Origin: Termitomyces sp. T153
Taxonomy: Eukaryota > Basidiomycota > Agaricomycetes > Agaricales > Lyophyllaceae
DNA length: 64,000 nucleotides
Direction of reading: 5' to 3'
Assembly (NCBI GenBank): GCA_018296165.2
Contig: JACKQL020000019.1
Span: 930,001 to 994,000, forward strand
The position numbers were made by a program, and so were the translations under genes. Below are positions 44,424-54,576 of the stretch, one piece after another (the first letter of the stretch is position 1; every line of letters begins with the position of its first letter). The notes under the pieces were generated by a model. That model saw only the letters and a list, made by a program, of their open reading frames with translations, ran no database searches and had not been told where the DNA came from.

Positions 44424-45728
44424 ATGTCTCAGCTTGCCAACCCAGACACACCCTTGGAGGCCCCAGCCCTGCAGAACAAAGCCTGGACTTGCCTGCTCCA
44501 CCTAGAGACCCAGGTGCAATTAATGCAATCATCTCTCACCCACCATTTGACCAAACTCTCTACCCTCTGTCAGACAATGGAGCTTATCTCCTAATCCCTC
44601 CAGGCATTGCTTGAGCACCTAAACCCTGACTCTGCCCCTCCTGCAGCCGCAGAACTAGCCCCACCTGCCACTGCACCCACTCCCATGGCTCTGGTGACTC
44701 TACAGCTGCAGATTCCTCATCCAGCACTACCAGATGCATATGACAGTGCCCACTCCAGTGGGAAGCAATTCCTACAGTCCTGCCTTACCTACATCCACCT
44801 CAGTAGGGATGCTTTTGACTCTAACACATTGAAAATAGCCTGAGTACTATCATACATGAAGACTGGACATGTGTCTACCTACACGCTGTGAGTTTTCCAC
44901 TGTCCTAGAGGTGTGGGGAGCTTTCTGGACTGGGCCACCTTTGAGAAGGACTTTTGCACAGAGTTTTTCCCATGAGACCCCACCAAGACAGTGGCACTGA
45001 TGCTGTGTGACAGGGAGCAGTACAGACAAGGAAAGCATACATTGGATGAGTTTATTGACTTGTTCCAAGCTCTGGTCAAACAGGCTGCCTACCCTGACAG
45101 CCTCCAACTATGCCTCACCTTCCAGGACAGCTTGCAATCTACATTGGTGGAACACATTGACAATCTGGTGGAGGGTTGCTTTAATGACAAAAAGATTGCA
45201 CCATGGTACAAGGTGGCCCATGACCAATGGCAACTCATGGAGATCCAGAGGAAGCTCTGCTGCTCTCATTCCATGCTGCACCCCACTCCATTTAGCAACT
45301 TCCACCACCCCGTGCCTGCTCACCCAATGCCAGCCCTTACTCAGCTGCCCCCACAGCACATCCTCTGCCACCGGGGATCCCCATGGATGTGGATGCAGCC
45401 TGACAACTCTGTGCTGCCCTGCTGCTGTGCAGGAGATGCAAGAAGCTACAATGGACACTCAGCAAAACTGCAGAGTTATGGCTCTCCTAGACAGCAGAGC
45501 AACGGGACTTTTCCTGGACTCAGAGTTTGTCAAATGCCATGGCCTGGCCATGCAGCCCCTTCTCAAGCCCATTCCTATCTACAACATCAACAGAACACCC
45601 AACAAAGCTGGCAATATTAGCTCCATGGTCAATCTGGTTCTCTGTTATTGGAATCACATGGAGCATGCTGTATTTGCTGTCACCAGCTTGAGAAGGCAAG
45701 ACATGATCCTTGGGTTCATGTGGCTCTG
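44424..45728 (+). pseudogene. Gyp-B copy C gag and retropepsin
   Basis: The start MSQLANPDTPLEAPALQ follows the LTR by about 107 bp. A coiled-coil leader, a capsid-like part ('FIDLFQALVKQAAYPDS', 'QSTLVEHIDNLVEGCF', 'MEIQRKLCC') and a His/Pro-rich stretch follow. No CX2C zinc knuckle was found. The protease is 'MALLDSRATGLFLDSEFVK' (DSR where DSG is usual, a G-to-R change), followed by 'RRQDMILGFMWL'. Two or three stops and frame changes (near 44598, 44841 and 44974) disrupt it. Confidence 0.75.
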
Positions 45729-45756
45729 AGAGCATAACCCTGAGGTTGATTGGACC

Positions 45757-46813
45757 AAAGGAGAGATGATCATGAGCAGATGCCCTAAGAAGTGCTTTGC
45801 CTGCACTGTAGAGGACAGGGCAGAGCATTGGACCCAGGTCCAAGAGCATGCAGCCATCCATGCATGTTGTACTGGCCCTCTGCCCTTTGCTGATCTAGAC
45901 CTCCTGGATCCTCCACCTCTGATGTTCCCTTGTAGAGAGGCCCTTTACAAGGATGATTGGAGCAATGGTGGAGCCCTAGAGAGGGAGTGTGGAGGGGATT
46001 TTGGTGATATATGCAAGCCAGAGTTCCCGGACAAAGTAGTAGAGGTGGGGGATCAAATCTATATTACTGCTGTCCACCCACCACCCTCTGTTGCAGAGAT
46101 CAGGGCTAGCCAGACTATGTTCCAGAGGCTGGCCCAGGCCTTTGCTGCCAACACCGCACCTTGAGAGTTCTGGGATGTGGTACCTCCTTACCTGCATGTG
46201 TTTGAGGATGTATTCTCCAAGGCCTCCTTCTACTTGCTTTTGGATCACAAGAGGTGGGACTACACCATCAAACTGCTGCCAGACTCTGCACCCTCCAGCT
46301 GTAAGGTCTACTCTCTTGTGCCCAGGAACCAGGGCGAGTTTGATGCATTCCTGCAGAAGAACTTGGACTCTGGTTGTATCTGTCTGTCCAAGTTTCCAAT
46401 GGCTTTTCTAGTCTTCTTCATCAAAAAGAAGGATGGCTCTCTCCAACTAGTACAGGACTATTGGGTACTCAATGCCATGATAGTGAAGAACCATCACCCT
46501 CTCCCCCTCATCTCCAAGCTCATCAACAACTTCTGGGGTGTGCAATACTTCACTAAACTGGATGTCTGGTGGGGTTACAACAATGTGCACATTCAGGAAG
46601 GAGACAAGTGGAAGGCTGCCTTCTAGACCAACCAGGGATTGTTCAAGCTGCTTGTTATGTTCTTTGGTCTCACCAACAGCCTAGCCACCTTCCAGACCAT
46701 GATGAATGATATCTTCCAGGACCTCATTGCAGAGGGCATAGTGTGCATGTACCTCAACAACATCCTCATCTACACCAAAATGCTGGAGGAGCACAGTTGG
46801 ATCACTTGCCTTA
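45757..46813 (+). pseudogene. Gyp-B copy C RT, truncated
   Basis: 'KPEFPDKVVEVGDQIYIT' is followed by 'FEDVFSKASFYLLLDHKRWD' and the RT blocks '[20 protein letters not shown]', 'YFTKLDVWWGYNNVHIQ', 'FFGLTNSLATFQTMMNDIF' and 'MYLNNILIYTK' (YLNN, 46750-46761). Only a few stops (for example TAG at 46624) occur. The reading ends at 46813. Confidence 0.85.
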
Positions 46814-46867
46814 GAAACAGTCATGGAGGTTGAAAATGGAAGTCCCCTGACATCACCCCCCCTCTAG

Positions 46868-47290
46868 TGTGCGGCATCCTGATGTGTGGGGTAGAAGAAG
46901 TCCCTGATTGCTCAGTCTGCTGACAAGATGGGGTAGATTCCTCATATGGCATGCGGGGCATCTGGATGTCTCTGGTAGAACTCCTTGACAAGTCTGGGGG
47001 CATGTACATTCTCCCATGGCTTCCAGGAAATATCCTTGATTTTGTAGCCTTTCTACTTCACCTTGTACTGTAGTCATCTCTAGAATAAATAACTGTCCAG
47101 GATTTCTTCCACTTCATACTCTTCATTGTCATTAACTACCACAGGGGGTGGTGGAGGTGGCAGCTGCTGTCCTGGGATAGGATCTTTAGAGGCCAGGGTT
47201 AGTTTGACTACATTGAACACCGGATGAAGCTGGCACATCCCCACAAGGAGTTGGAGTTGATAGGCCAAGGGTCCTACCTGTTGTTCCACT
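46868..47290 (-). pseudogene. Copy F chromodomain
   Basis: 'GPLAYQLQLLVGMCQLHPVF' leads to 'YEVEEILDSYLF' and, after a frame change, a region matching 'YKVKWKGY' of Gyp-B and 'FLEAMGECTC'. Two frames are needed, so it is broken. Confidence 0.75.
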
Positions 47291-48470
47291 GTGAATGGCC
47301 CTAACTGGCAGTGTGACAGCTTTTTTGATGGTCAGGTGGTAGTAATATCAGAGGCATCCAGGTAGACTCAATCTATGGCCTGATACTTGCACTCTTGGGT
47401 CCTCCTGTGGTTGTAGTATTGTGCTATGTTGTCTTTTGCTTTTGCTAGTGTGGCTTGGGCCTCCTTCTGTGACCTCTTCATCTGGTCCACAAATTTGTTT
47501 ACCACCTCATTCTCTAAGGGTCGGGCTTAGAGTTCAAAATCCATGTGTGGGTGCTGTCCAGTGTCAAGGAAGAATGGGGAGAACTGGGTGGATGCATGAA
47601 CATGGTTGTTGTACTGGAATTTGGCATTGGGGAGGAGCTTGTCCCAGTCATCCTGGTGCTTGTTGCAGAAAAGGCGGAGATACTATTCCAACTCCTGGTT
47701 TATGCACTCCATCTGGCCATTAAACTGTGGGTGGTAGGCAGTGGTGGTGTGGAGCTTTACTCTGAGCAGTTGGTAGAGCTCTCAGGTGAACTCTGCCACA
47801 AATTGTGGTCCCCAATCCAAGACATAGGCATTGGAGAGGCTGTGGAGCTTCCAGACATTCCTTTAGTACAGGTTTGCAGCACCTATGGCAGAGCAGGTGG
47901 TTTGGGCATTGTAACCATGGGCATCAGAAAGCTCTACAATGAAGTCTACAGATGCTATGCTCCATCATTCTGTGGGCACTGGTAGTAAGTGCAATTGTCT
48001 GTAGGGGAGTTAGTGCTGGGGCTTGGTCTGGAGGCAGAGATTGTAGGTACTAGTGTAGGACCCAATGTAATGGGACATCTGGGGCCACCAGTAGTTCTGT
48101 GATACTAGCTCTAGTGTCTTCCACCACCTGGGATGCCCTGCAATGCATCAGTGCAGACCACCTTAACACTAATAGTATGCTCCAACTTCAGCGTTCAAGT
48201 GGCCTGTGCCACAAGATCCTCCTGTTGACTGTCCTTATTACTCTGTTGTATGTTCTGAAGGATGTCCACCTCTGCTCTGTTAATGGTGAGGCCCTCCATG
48301 GCCAGGATTGCAAACAATTTGAAGTGGAGGAGCACAATGTTACTGTTATCTTCTTCCCCTATTCCATGGTCTACCATCCAAGACAGGGCATCTAGTTTCC
48401 CCATGCTCTGGCCAGGCTTGTGGTGCAAGGAGAAGTCAAAGTTGGCAAGATAGAGGGACCACCAGGCCTG
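47291..48470 (-). pseudogene. Copy F integrase
   Basis: The minus strand gives 'AYVLDWGPQF' (catalytic Asp kept), 'NGQMECINQELE' (Glu kept) and 'LPNAKFQYNNHVHAST' in interrupted frames. The zinc finger region 48000-48200 is scattered over frames. It corresponds to 11230-12174 of Gyp-B. Confidence 0.7.
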
Positions 48471-49385
48471 TCAGCAATTGAGCTTCTTAGCTGTCTGGAA
48501 GTATTCAAGGTTCTTGTGATCCATCCAGACCTCAAACTTGTGCTGCACACCTTCCAGGAAGTGCTGCCACTTCTTGAACAACTGGATGATGGCCAGCATC
48601 TCCTTGTCATGGATCTTGTAGTTCCACTCCACCACATTCAAGCTCTTGGAGTAAAAAGCCACTGGATGCCACTTCCCATCCTTTGGAAATTGCTGTGAGA
48701 GCACTGCCACAGTAGCAAAGTCAGAGCTGTTGGCCTCTACCCAAAAGGGAGAGTGGTCATCTGGGAATAGAAGAACAGACCTGGAAGTCATGGCATGCTT
48801 GAGAGTGTTGAAGGCTGCCTGCTCCAGAGGTCCCCAACTCCACGTAACATCCTTTTCCATGAGGTCAAATAGCAGACAGGCATGGTGCAAGAAGTCCTGG
48901 ATGATTCTCCAGTAGAAGTTTACAAAACCAAGAAATGCCTGCACCTCCTTCTTGTTCTGGGGCTCCTGCCAATCTGCCACACCTGCTACCTTTACTGGGT
49001 CCATCTCTGCAGTTCCATGGGAGATGATCAGGCCAAGGTACTTAATCCAGGTTTGTTCGAACTTGCACTTCTCTGGCTTGAGGTAGAGCTGGTGCTGGTG
49101 GTGTTCCAGGACAAAACAAGTGATCCAACAGTGTTCCTCCAGCATTTTGATGTAGATGAGGATGTTGTTGAGGTACATGCACACTATGCTCTCTGCAATG
49201 AGGTCCTGAAAGATGTCATTCATCATGGTCTGGAAGGTGGCTGGGCTGTTGGTGAGACCAAAAAACATAATGAGCAGCTCAAACAATCCCCAGTTGGTCT
49301 GGAAGGCTGCCTTCCACTCATCCTCTTCCTGAATGTGCACATTGTTGTAACCCCACCAGACATCCAGTGTAGTGAAGTATTGCAT
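48471..49385 (-). pseudogene. Copy F reverse transcriptase and RNase H
   Basis: A 304-codon open frame is the best-kept Gyp-B pol in the window. It has 'YFTTLDVWWGYNNVHIQ', 'FFGLTNSPATFQTMMNDIF', 'MYLNNILIYIK' (YLNN at 49164-49175), 'KYLGLIISHGTAEMDPVKV', 'AFLGFVNFYWRIIQDF' and the RNase H blocks 'VEANSSDFATVAV', 'DKEMLAI' and 'MDHKNLEYF'. The start of RT lies upstream (49386-49750) after stops. The two Asn in the active site make it inactive. Confidence 0.9.
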
Positions 49386-51194
49386 GCCCCAGAGGTTGTT
49401 GATGAGCTCAGAGATGAGGGGGAGGGGTTAACAGTTCTTCACTGTCATGGCATTGAGTACCTGGTAGTCCTGTACCAGTCAGAGGGAGCCATCCTTCTGT
49501 TTGATGAAGAAGACTGGAGAAGCCATTGGAGATGTAGATGGATGGATATGACTGGAATCCAAGTTCTCCTGCAGGAATGCATCGAGCTTGTCCTGGTTCC
49601 TGGGCACAAGAGAGTAGACCTTACAGCTGGAGGGTGCAGAGTCAGGCAGCAGTTTGATGGCATGGTTCCACCTTTTGTGATCTGGAAGCAAGTAGAAGGA
49701 GGCCTTGGAGAACACATCCTCAAATGCATGCAGGTAAGGAAGTACCACATCTTGGAACTCTCAAGGCATGGCATTGGCAGCAAAGGCCTGGGCCAGCCTC
49801 TGGGACATAGTCTGGCTAGCCCTAATCTCCGTGACAGAGGGCAGTGAGTGGACAGTGGTAACATAGATTTAATCCCCCACCTCTATTGCTTTATTCAGGA
49901 GCTCTGGTTTGCATATACCACCAAACTCCCCTCAATGCTCCTTGTCTGGGGCTCTGCCATTGCTCCAATTGTTCTTGTGGAGGGCCTCTCTACAAGGGAA
50001 TGCTAGAGGCAGGGGATCCAGGAAGTCTAGATTAGCAAAGGGGAGAGGGCCAGTGTGACATGCTTGGATGGCTGTGTGCTCTTGGACTTGGGCCTGACGC
50101 TCTGCTCTGTCCTCTGTGGTGCAGGCAGAGCACTTCCTGGGGCATCTACTCATGGTCACCTCTCCTTTGGTCCAATGAACCTCAGGATTTTGCTCTCAGA
50201 GCCATATGAACCCAAGGATCATGTCTTGCCTTTCCAAGCTGGTGACGGCAAATACAGGACGCTCCACATAATTCCAATAGCGGAGAACCAGGTCAACCAT
50301 GGAGCTAATTGTGCTGGCTTTGTTGGCACTGCGGGGGCAGCTAGAGTGAGGGCTGGCACTGGATGAGTAGGTACAGGGTGGCAGAGGTTGCTGACTGGAG
50401 TGAGGTGCAGCATGGAATGGGGGCAGCAGAGCTCTCTCTGGATCTCCATGAGTTGCCATTGGTTTTGGGCCACCTCATACCATGACACAATCTTTTCATT
50501 GTTGGAGCAACCCTCTGCCAGGTTGTTAATGCATTCCACCAAGGTGGAGTGCAAGCCATTCCAGAGGGTGAGGCATAGTTGTAGGCCATTGGGGTAGGCA
50601 GCCTGTTTGACCAGGGCTCAGAACAAGTTGGTGTACTAATCCAACATACACTTTCCTTGTCTATACTGCTCCCTGTCCCACAATGTCAGTGCCACTGTCT
50701 TGGTGGAGTCTAGTGGGAAAAACTCTGTGCAGAAGTCCTTCTCAAAGGTGACCCAGTCTGGGAAGCTCCTCACACATCCAGGACAGTGGAAGACTTGCAG
50801 CGCATAGGTGGAGGCGCATTTGGTCTCTATGTATGACAGTACCCAGGCTATTTTCAATGCATTGGAGTCAAAAGCATCCCTGCTGGGGTGGATGTAGGTG
50901 AGGCAGGACTATAGGAACCACTCCCCACCAGATCAGAGTAGGTGCTGTGGCAGGCAGAGCTGGTTGCACAGCTGCAGGAGGGGCAGAGTTAGGGCTTAGG
51001 CATTCTAGCAGTGCCTGGAGGGATTGGGAGATAAGATCTGTTGTCTGATGGATGGTAGAGAGTCTGGTTATATGGTGGGTGAGAGATGATTGCATTAATT
51101 GCACTTGGGTCTCTAGGTGGAGCAGGTGAGTCCAGGCTTTGTCCTGCAGGGCTGGGGCCTCCAAGGGTGTGTCTGGGTTGGCAAGCTGAGACAT
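49386..51194 (-). pseudogene. Copy F gag, protease and RT start
   Basis: Gag starts MSQLANPDTPLEAPALQ at 51194 with the coiled-coil leader. A frame at 50636-50857 gives 'VLSYIETKCASTYALQVFHC' and 'FEKDFCTEFFPLD', and 50219-50554 gives 'CINNLAEGCSNNEKIVSWYE', matching copy C. 'RQDMILGFIWL' closes the protease. 49479-49748 gives 'FEDVFSKASFYLLPDHKRW' and 'FFIKQKDGSL', the start of RT. The frames shift several times. Confidence 0.75.
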
Positions 51195-51300
51195 AGAACT
51201 CTGTGGTGCTTAATCCTGGTGGAGAAGTGGCAGATAGTGGCTTGGAGGTTCCTTGCGGCTATGAGGGGCTTCCAGACCAGTTTCAGGAGACTTGTTCTGC

Positions 51301-51670
51301 TGTAAGGACAACCTCTAAAGCAGCAGATCAGAGTCATGCAGCTAGCAGAGGGGAATCCAAAGTATATTAGCAGAGTAAATGACAATACAAATCAGTAACT
51401 AATCACCTAGAGATAGGGAATCCAAAGAGAACCAGTCTAAGGATCCCTGCTGCTTGACATGGCACATCAGTGGGCAGTGGAGGCCTGGGAACTACTGTAC
51501 AGGTGACTGGACTTACTCCTCACCCTAGGGCAATGGTTGCTGAGGTAATACAGAGAAATCCACAGTTCTCCAGAGATCTCCATGGTCCTGAAAAGGGCTG
51601 CGGAGGCATTGAACAAGCTGTGGAGGTGCTGGAACCAGTCATGGAGATTGGAAATGGCAGTCCCCTGACA
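51301..51670 (-). repeat. Copy F 5' LTR
   Basis: The plus-strand ends TGTAAGGACAACC...GTCCCCTGACA are the reverse complement of the Gyp-B LTR. Its 370 bp match 43949-44317. E2 gag resumes at 51671. Confidence 0.85.
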
Positions 51671-53590
51671 GAACCCCTGGATGCCAACTCCAACAACCTT
51701 GATGACACTCTGGACTCCACCAAAGACCAAGAAGGCCTATGCACAAACAAGATTTGGAATAGGCCCTGGATTGACTTTCTGGAGGAGACTCAGGAGAAGT
51801 GACAGAAGGAGGGTGCATGCATTCTATGTGGTGAGCAGGGACATTTCATCAGTAGTTGCCCTAAACACCAGGTGATGGGATGCACCATATGGACCATTGA
51901 TGGAGAAGACTGCAACTATCAGTTTATGGAAAACAAGTTGGCAGTTTAGGTTTTGAAGATGCACCAGACTGTGGACCAGACCCTGACATCTTCTCTGCCC
52001 TGGCCACACTCCTGCATGCAATGGTACTCACCCCAGACAACCTCCCAGCACACCTCCCCTCCCACTCCTCCACCACCCTCCTTCACACCACTCTCCCCTT
52101 CTCCAAAAATCCTGTCCCCACACTGGTCAACAGCAGCACCATAGACAACTTTATTGACAAATCTCTGGCGGCACTTGCTCCTCCATGCCTCCAACACCTT
52201 CCCACTCCAATCCTCCTCAAACTACTCTTTGATAGTAACTCCACCTCTGCCAGAAGTATCACACACTGCATGGAAACAATGATGATCTACAAGTGGGACA
52301 TTCCCTGACACTGCTGGAACAAAAGACAGAGGAACAAATGCTATACAATATACAAAGTAGTTCCCCCAGAATATCATGAATTCACTGACATATTCTCTGA
52401 AGGGAGTGCAAAAGAACTTCCTCTGCACTGCTCCTATGATTACAAAATTGATCTCAAAGAAGGCACCTTGCCCCCATTTGGCAAAATCTACAACATGTCC
52501 AAGATTGAGCTCTGAGCCCTGAAGGACTACCTTGATGATATGCTTGGCAAAGGCTTCATAGGCCTGTCAATCTCTGCCACCAGCACTCTGGTCCTATTTG
52601 CCAAGAAGAAGGATGGATCACTCAGACTTTGTGTTGATTATTGGGGACTCAACAAAGTAACCAAAAAGAAGTGGTATCCTCTCCCCCTGATTGGAGACCT
52701 TGTTGACTGCCTCTGCAGTGCCAAGATCTACACAAAGATAGACCTCTGCTCTGGCTACAACAACATCCAGATTGCTCTGGGACATGAATGGAAGACCACC
52801 TTTTGCACCTGCTATGGCCTCTTTGAGTACCTGGTAATGCCCTTCAGAATGACTAACTCCCCCACCACTTTCCAGTACTTCATGAATGACATCTTCCACA
52901 ACATGAATGATGTCTTTGTTAATGTATACCTGGATGACATACTGATCTACTCAAATTCACTGGAGGAGCATCCAGAGCATGTTCACTGTGTCTTAGAATG
53001 ACTCTGGGAGTACCATCTTCATGCCAAACCCAAGAAATGCTCCTTCCATATGATTGAGGTTGAATACCTCAGAGCCATTGTCACTCCCAACAGCGATACT
53101 CTCCCAGTCAGACTCTGGAGGCAAGAACCTCCACTCTGTTGCCTTCTACGCCCATTTGATGATCCCCACAGAACTCAACTATAATATTCACAACAAGGAA
53201 CTCCTTGCAATCATCAAAGCCTTCTGGCAGTGGCAGGCCTACCTTGAAGGATCTCTGCACCACATTCAAGTCTACTCCAACCATAACAATCTGCAATACT
53301 TCATGACCACAAAGCAACTCAGCTGCTGCCAAGCTCAATGGTCTGAAACCCTCTTGGAGTACAACTTTACCATCCACTACTGCCCTGGACAACTCAGTGC
53401 AAAACTTGATGCACTCACTCGGAGGTCCAATGTGTATCCAAAGAAGTCATTTGAAGCTGAGCAGAACACATTCAACCATCAAGTGGTAATCCCCCCTGAG
53501 CATCTACATGCTGTGCTGATTTTAAATGAAGAAATCCTCCACCAAATCAGAAATTTGCCCCTGGACTCCTTCTTCACCCAGCACAACCCC
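51671..53590 (+). pseudogene. E2 gag zinc knuckle, protease 1, RT and RNase H
   Basis: Starts in gag with 'EPLDANSNNLDDTLDS' and the CCHC knuckle 'CILCGEQGHFISSCP' (shown as read near 51819-51862). It continues 'NPVPTLVNSSTIDNFI' (protease 1 with Asp-to-Asn at the active site) and '[20 protein letters not shown]'. RT at 52540-53001 has '[20 protein letters not shown]', '[17 protein letters not shown]' and 'NVYLDDILIYSN'. This is the only YLDD box kept in the window (52927-52938). RNase H follows with 'NLHSVAFYAHLMIPTELNY' and 'NKELLAIIKAFWQW'. The frame stays open from 53054 into the E1 LTR. Protease 2 and about 300 nt between RT and RNase H are deleted. Confidence 0.85.
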
Positions 53591-54544
53591 TATCATGACC
53601 CGCTCCTTAGACCCCAACACTGCCCCCAGCCCCCCCAATGCTCCCCCAAACTCCCCAACCCTCACCCATCCTCCGTGCCCACTTTGGGCAACTCTGACAC
53701 TTCCTCGGCAGACTCCAACAGCTCCTTGATCAACTCCAACGCCTTCTCCACAGCAGTTGATGCATCCCCTGAATTCTCCTGGACTCCTGAGGCTTCCCCT
53801 GACCACAGAACAATCTGCTTTCCAACTAATCACATCAGAATGTCACTGCGGCCTGCTCCAAGATTGCACCCAACAACTGTCAACTCCATGCAGTTCTGTC
53901 AAGCCTGCCGCCATATTTTCTGCCCTCCAGAGCTGCCCAGTAGTAGGTATATAAGTCGTAGAGTAACTCCTGGTACTTTAGTCTTGATATTGCATTTACT
54001 AGTTTTCTATGTCTTGTCTTTCATCTCATCACTGTCTCTATTTTCAGTTTCAAATCTATCTCTGTTCTCTGTCTTGTCTCGCCTTGTCTCCACCTTGTCT
54101 TGACTGTGTATAGTTCCTTTGTCTTCTTAAGTTCCTTTCATCTCCAACTACAGTACAAACTCCGCGCATGTGCTACAACCCAAACATTCCTACGACAACC
54201 CCAGACCTTGCTCCCCACTTGGCTGAGGAACCCCTCACATCTTGGTGATCTCCCGTCAAACTCTGGCTCCACCCCCATCAACTGCAAAGCCTCTGCTTAC
54301 CCTGCATTCTATTTGTGCACCCACAAACTTGTTCTGGCGCCCGTCCAGGTTTGATGACTAGTATACTCGGTCTTAGACACCCCCAAACCACTCCGGACTT
54401 GCTTGGACTGCCCCCTAGCTCTCCCTTGCAAGTCCCTCCCCTCCACACCAATCCCAGATGCTTGGTTATAAGCGCAGGACATTGCATCTGCCTAGTAAGG
54501 ATTTGCCAGTGTAGCTGAGCCCCCATTGTCAGCAGAACCTGACA
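53591..54544 (+). repeat. E1 5' LTR (Gyp-D)
   Basis: Starts TATCATGACCCGCTCC (TG mutated to TA) and ends 'GCAGAACCTGACA'. The TATA box is 'AGGTATATAAGTCG' near 53946. The five bases ACCCC at 53586-53590 would be the left target duplication; the right one is outside the window. Confidence 0.85.
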
Positions 54545-54576
54545 TAATATCAAGACTCCCCCTTACTCTGTTCTTG

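Larger units (their letters stand above)
43949..46813 (+). mobile_element. Gyp-B copy C: 5' half, truncated in RT
   Basis: A 369-bp 5' LTR (43949-44317, TGTCAGGAGACTTCC...CCCTTACA) is followed by gag, protease and RT up to 'MLEEHSWITCL', where the sequence jumps within a few bases to the inverted copy F. It lies in E2 gag. RNase H, integrase, chromodomain and 3' LTR are missing. Confidence 0.85.
46814..51670 (-). mobile_element. Gyp-B copy F: nearly full, opposite strand
   Basis: On the minus strand: 5' LTR 51670-51301, gag from 51194, protease, RT-RNase H, integrase, chromodomain, purine tract ('CTAGAGGGGGGGTGA' near 46853-46867), then only the first 39 bp of the 3' LTR (46852-46814). With copy C it forms a large inverted pair. 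Neither end of the pair has a matching target duplication (GCCCC left, GAACC right). Confidence 0.85.
41272..53590 (+). mobile_element. E2: old Gyp-D element, split by three kinds of insertion
   Basis: Recognisable parts are the 5' LTR (41272-42318), gag N-terminal region (42351-43948), gag zinc knuckle, protease 1, RT and RNase H (51671-53590). A solo LTR (42978-43455) and the inverted Gyp-B pair (43949-51670) interrupt it. About 1.1 kb of gag corresponding to E1 55692-56797 is missing at the Gyp-B site. On the right E1, a younger copy of the same family, was inserted in the RNase H-integrase linker. Integrase, chromodomain and 3' LTR of E2 should lie beyond E1, to the right of the window. 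Further deletions remove protease 2 (near 52300) and the RT-RNase H connection (near 53098). Confidence 0.8.

Noticed and set aside
48882..49847. 321-codon plus-strand open frame
   Set aside because: Antisense of copy F RT; the minus-strand reading has all RT blocks, and this frame has none.
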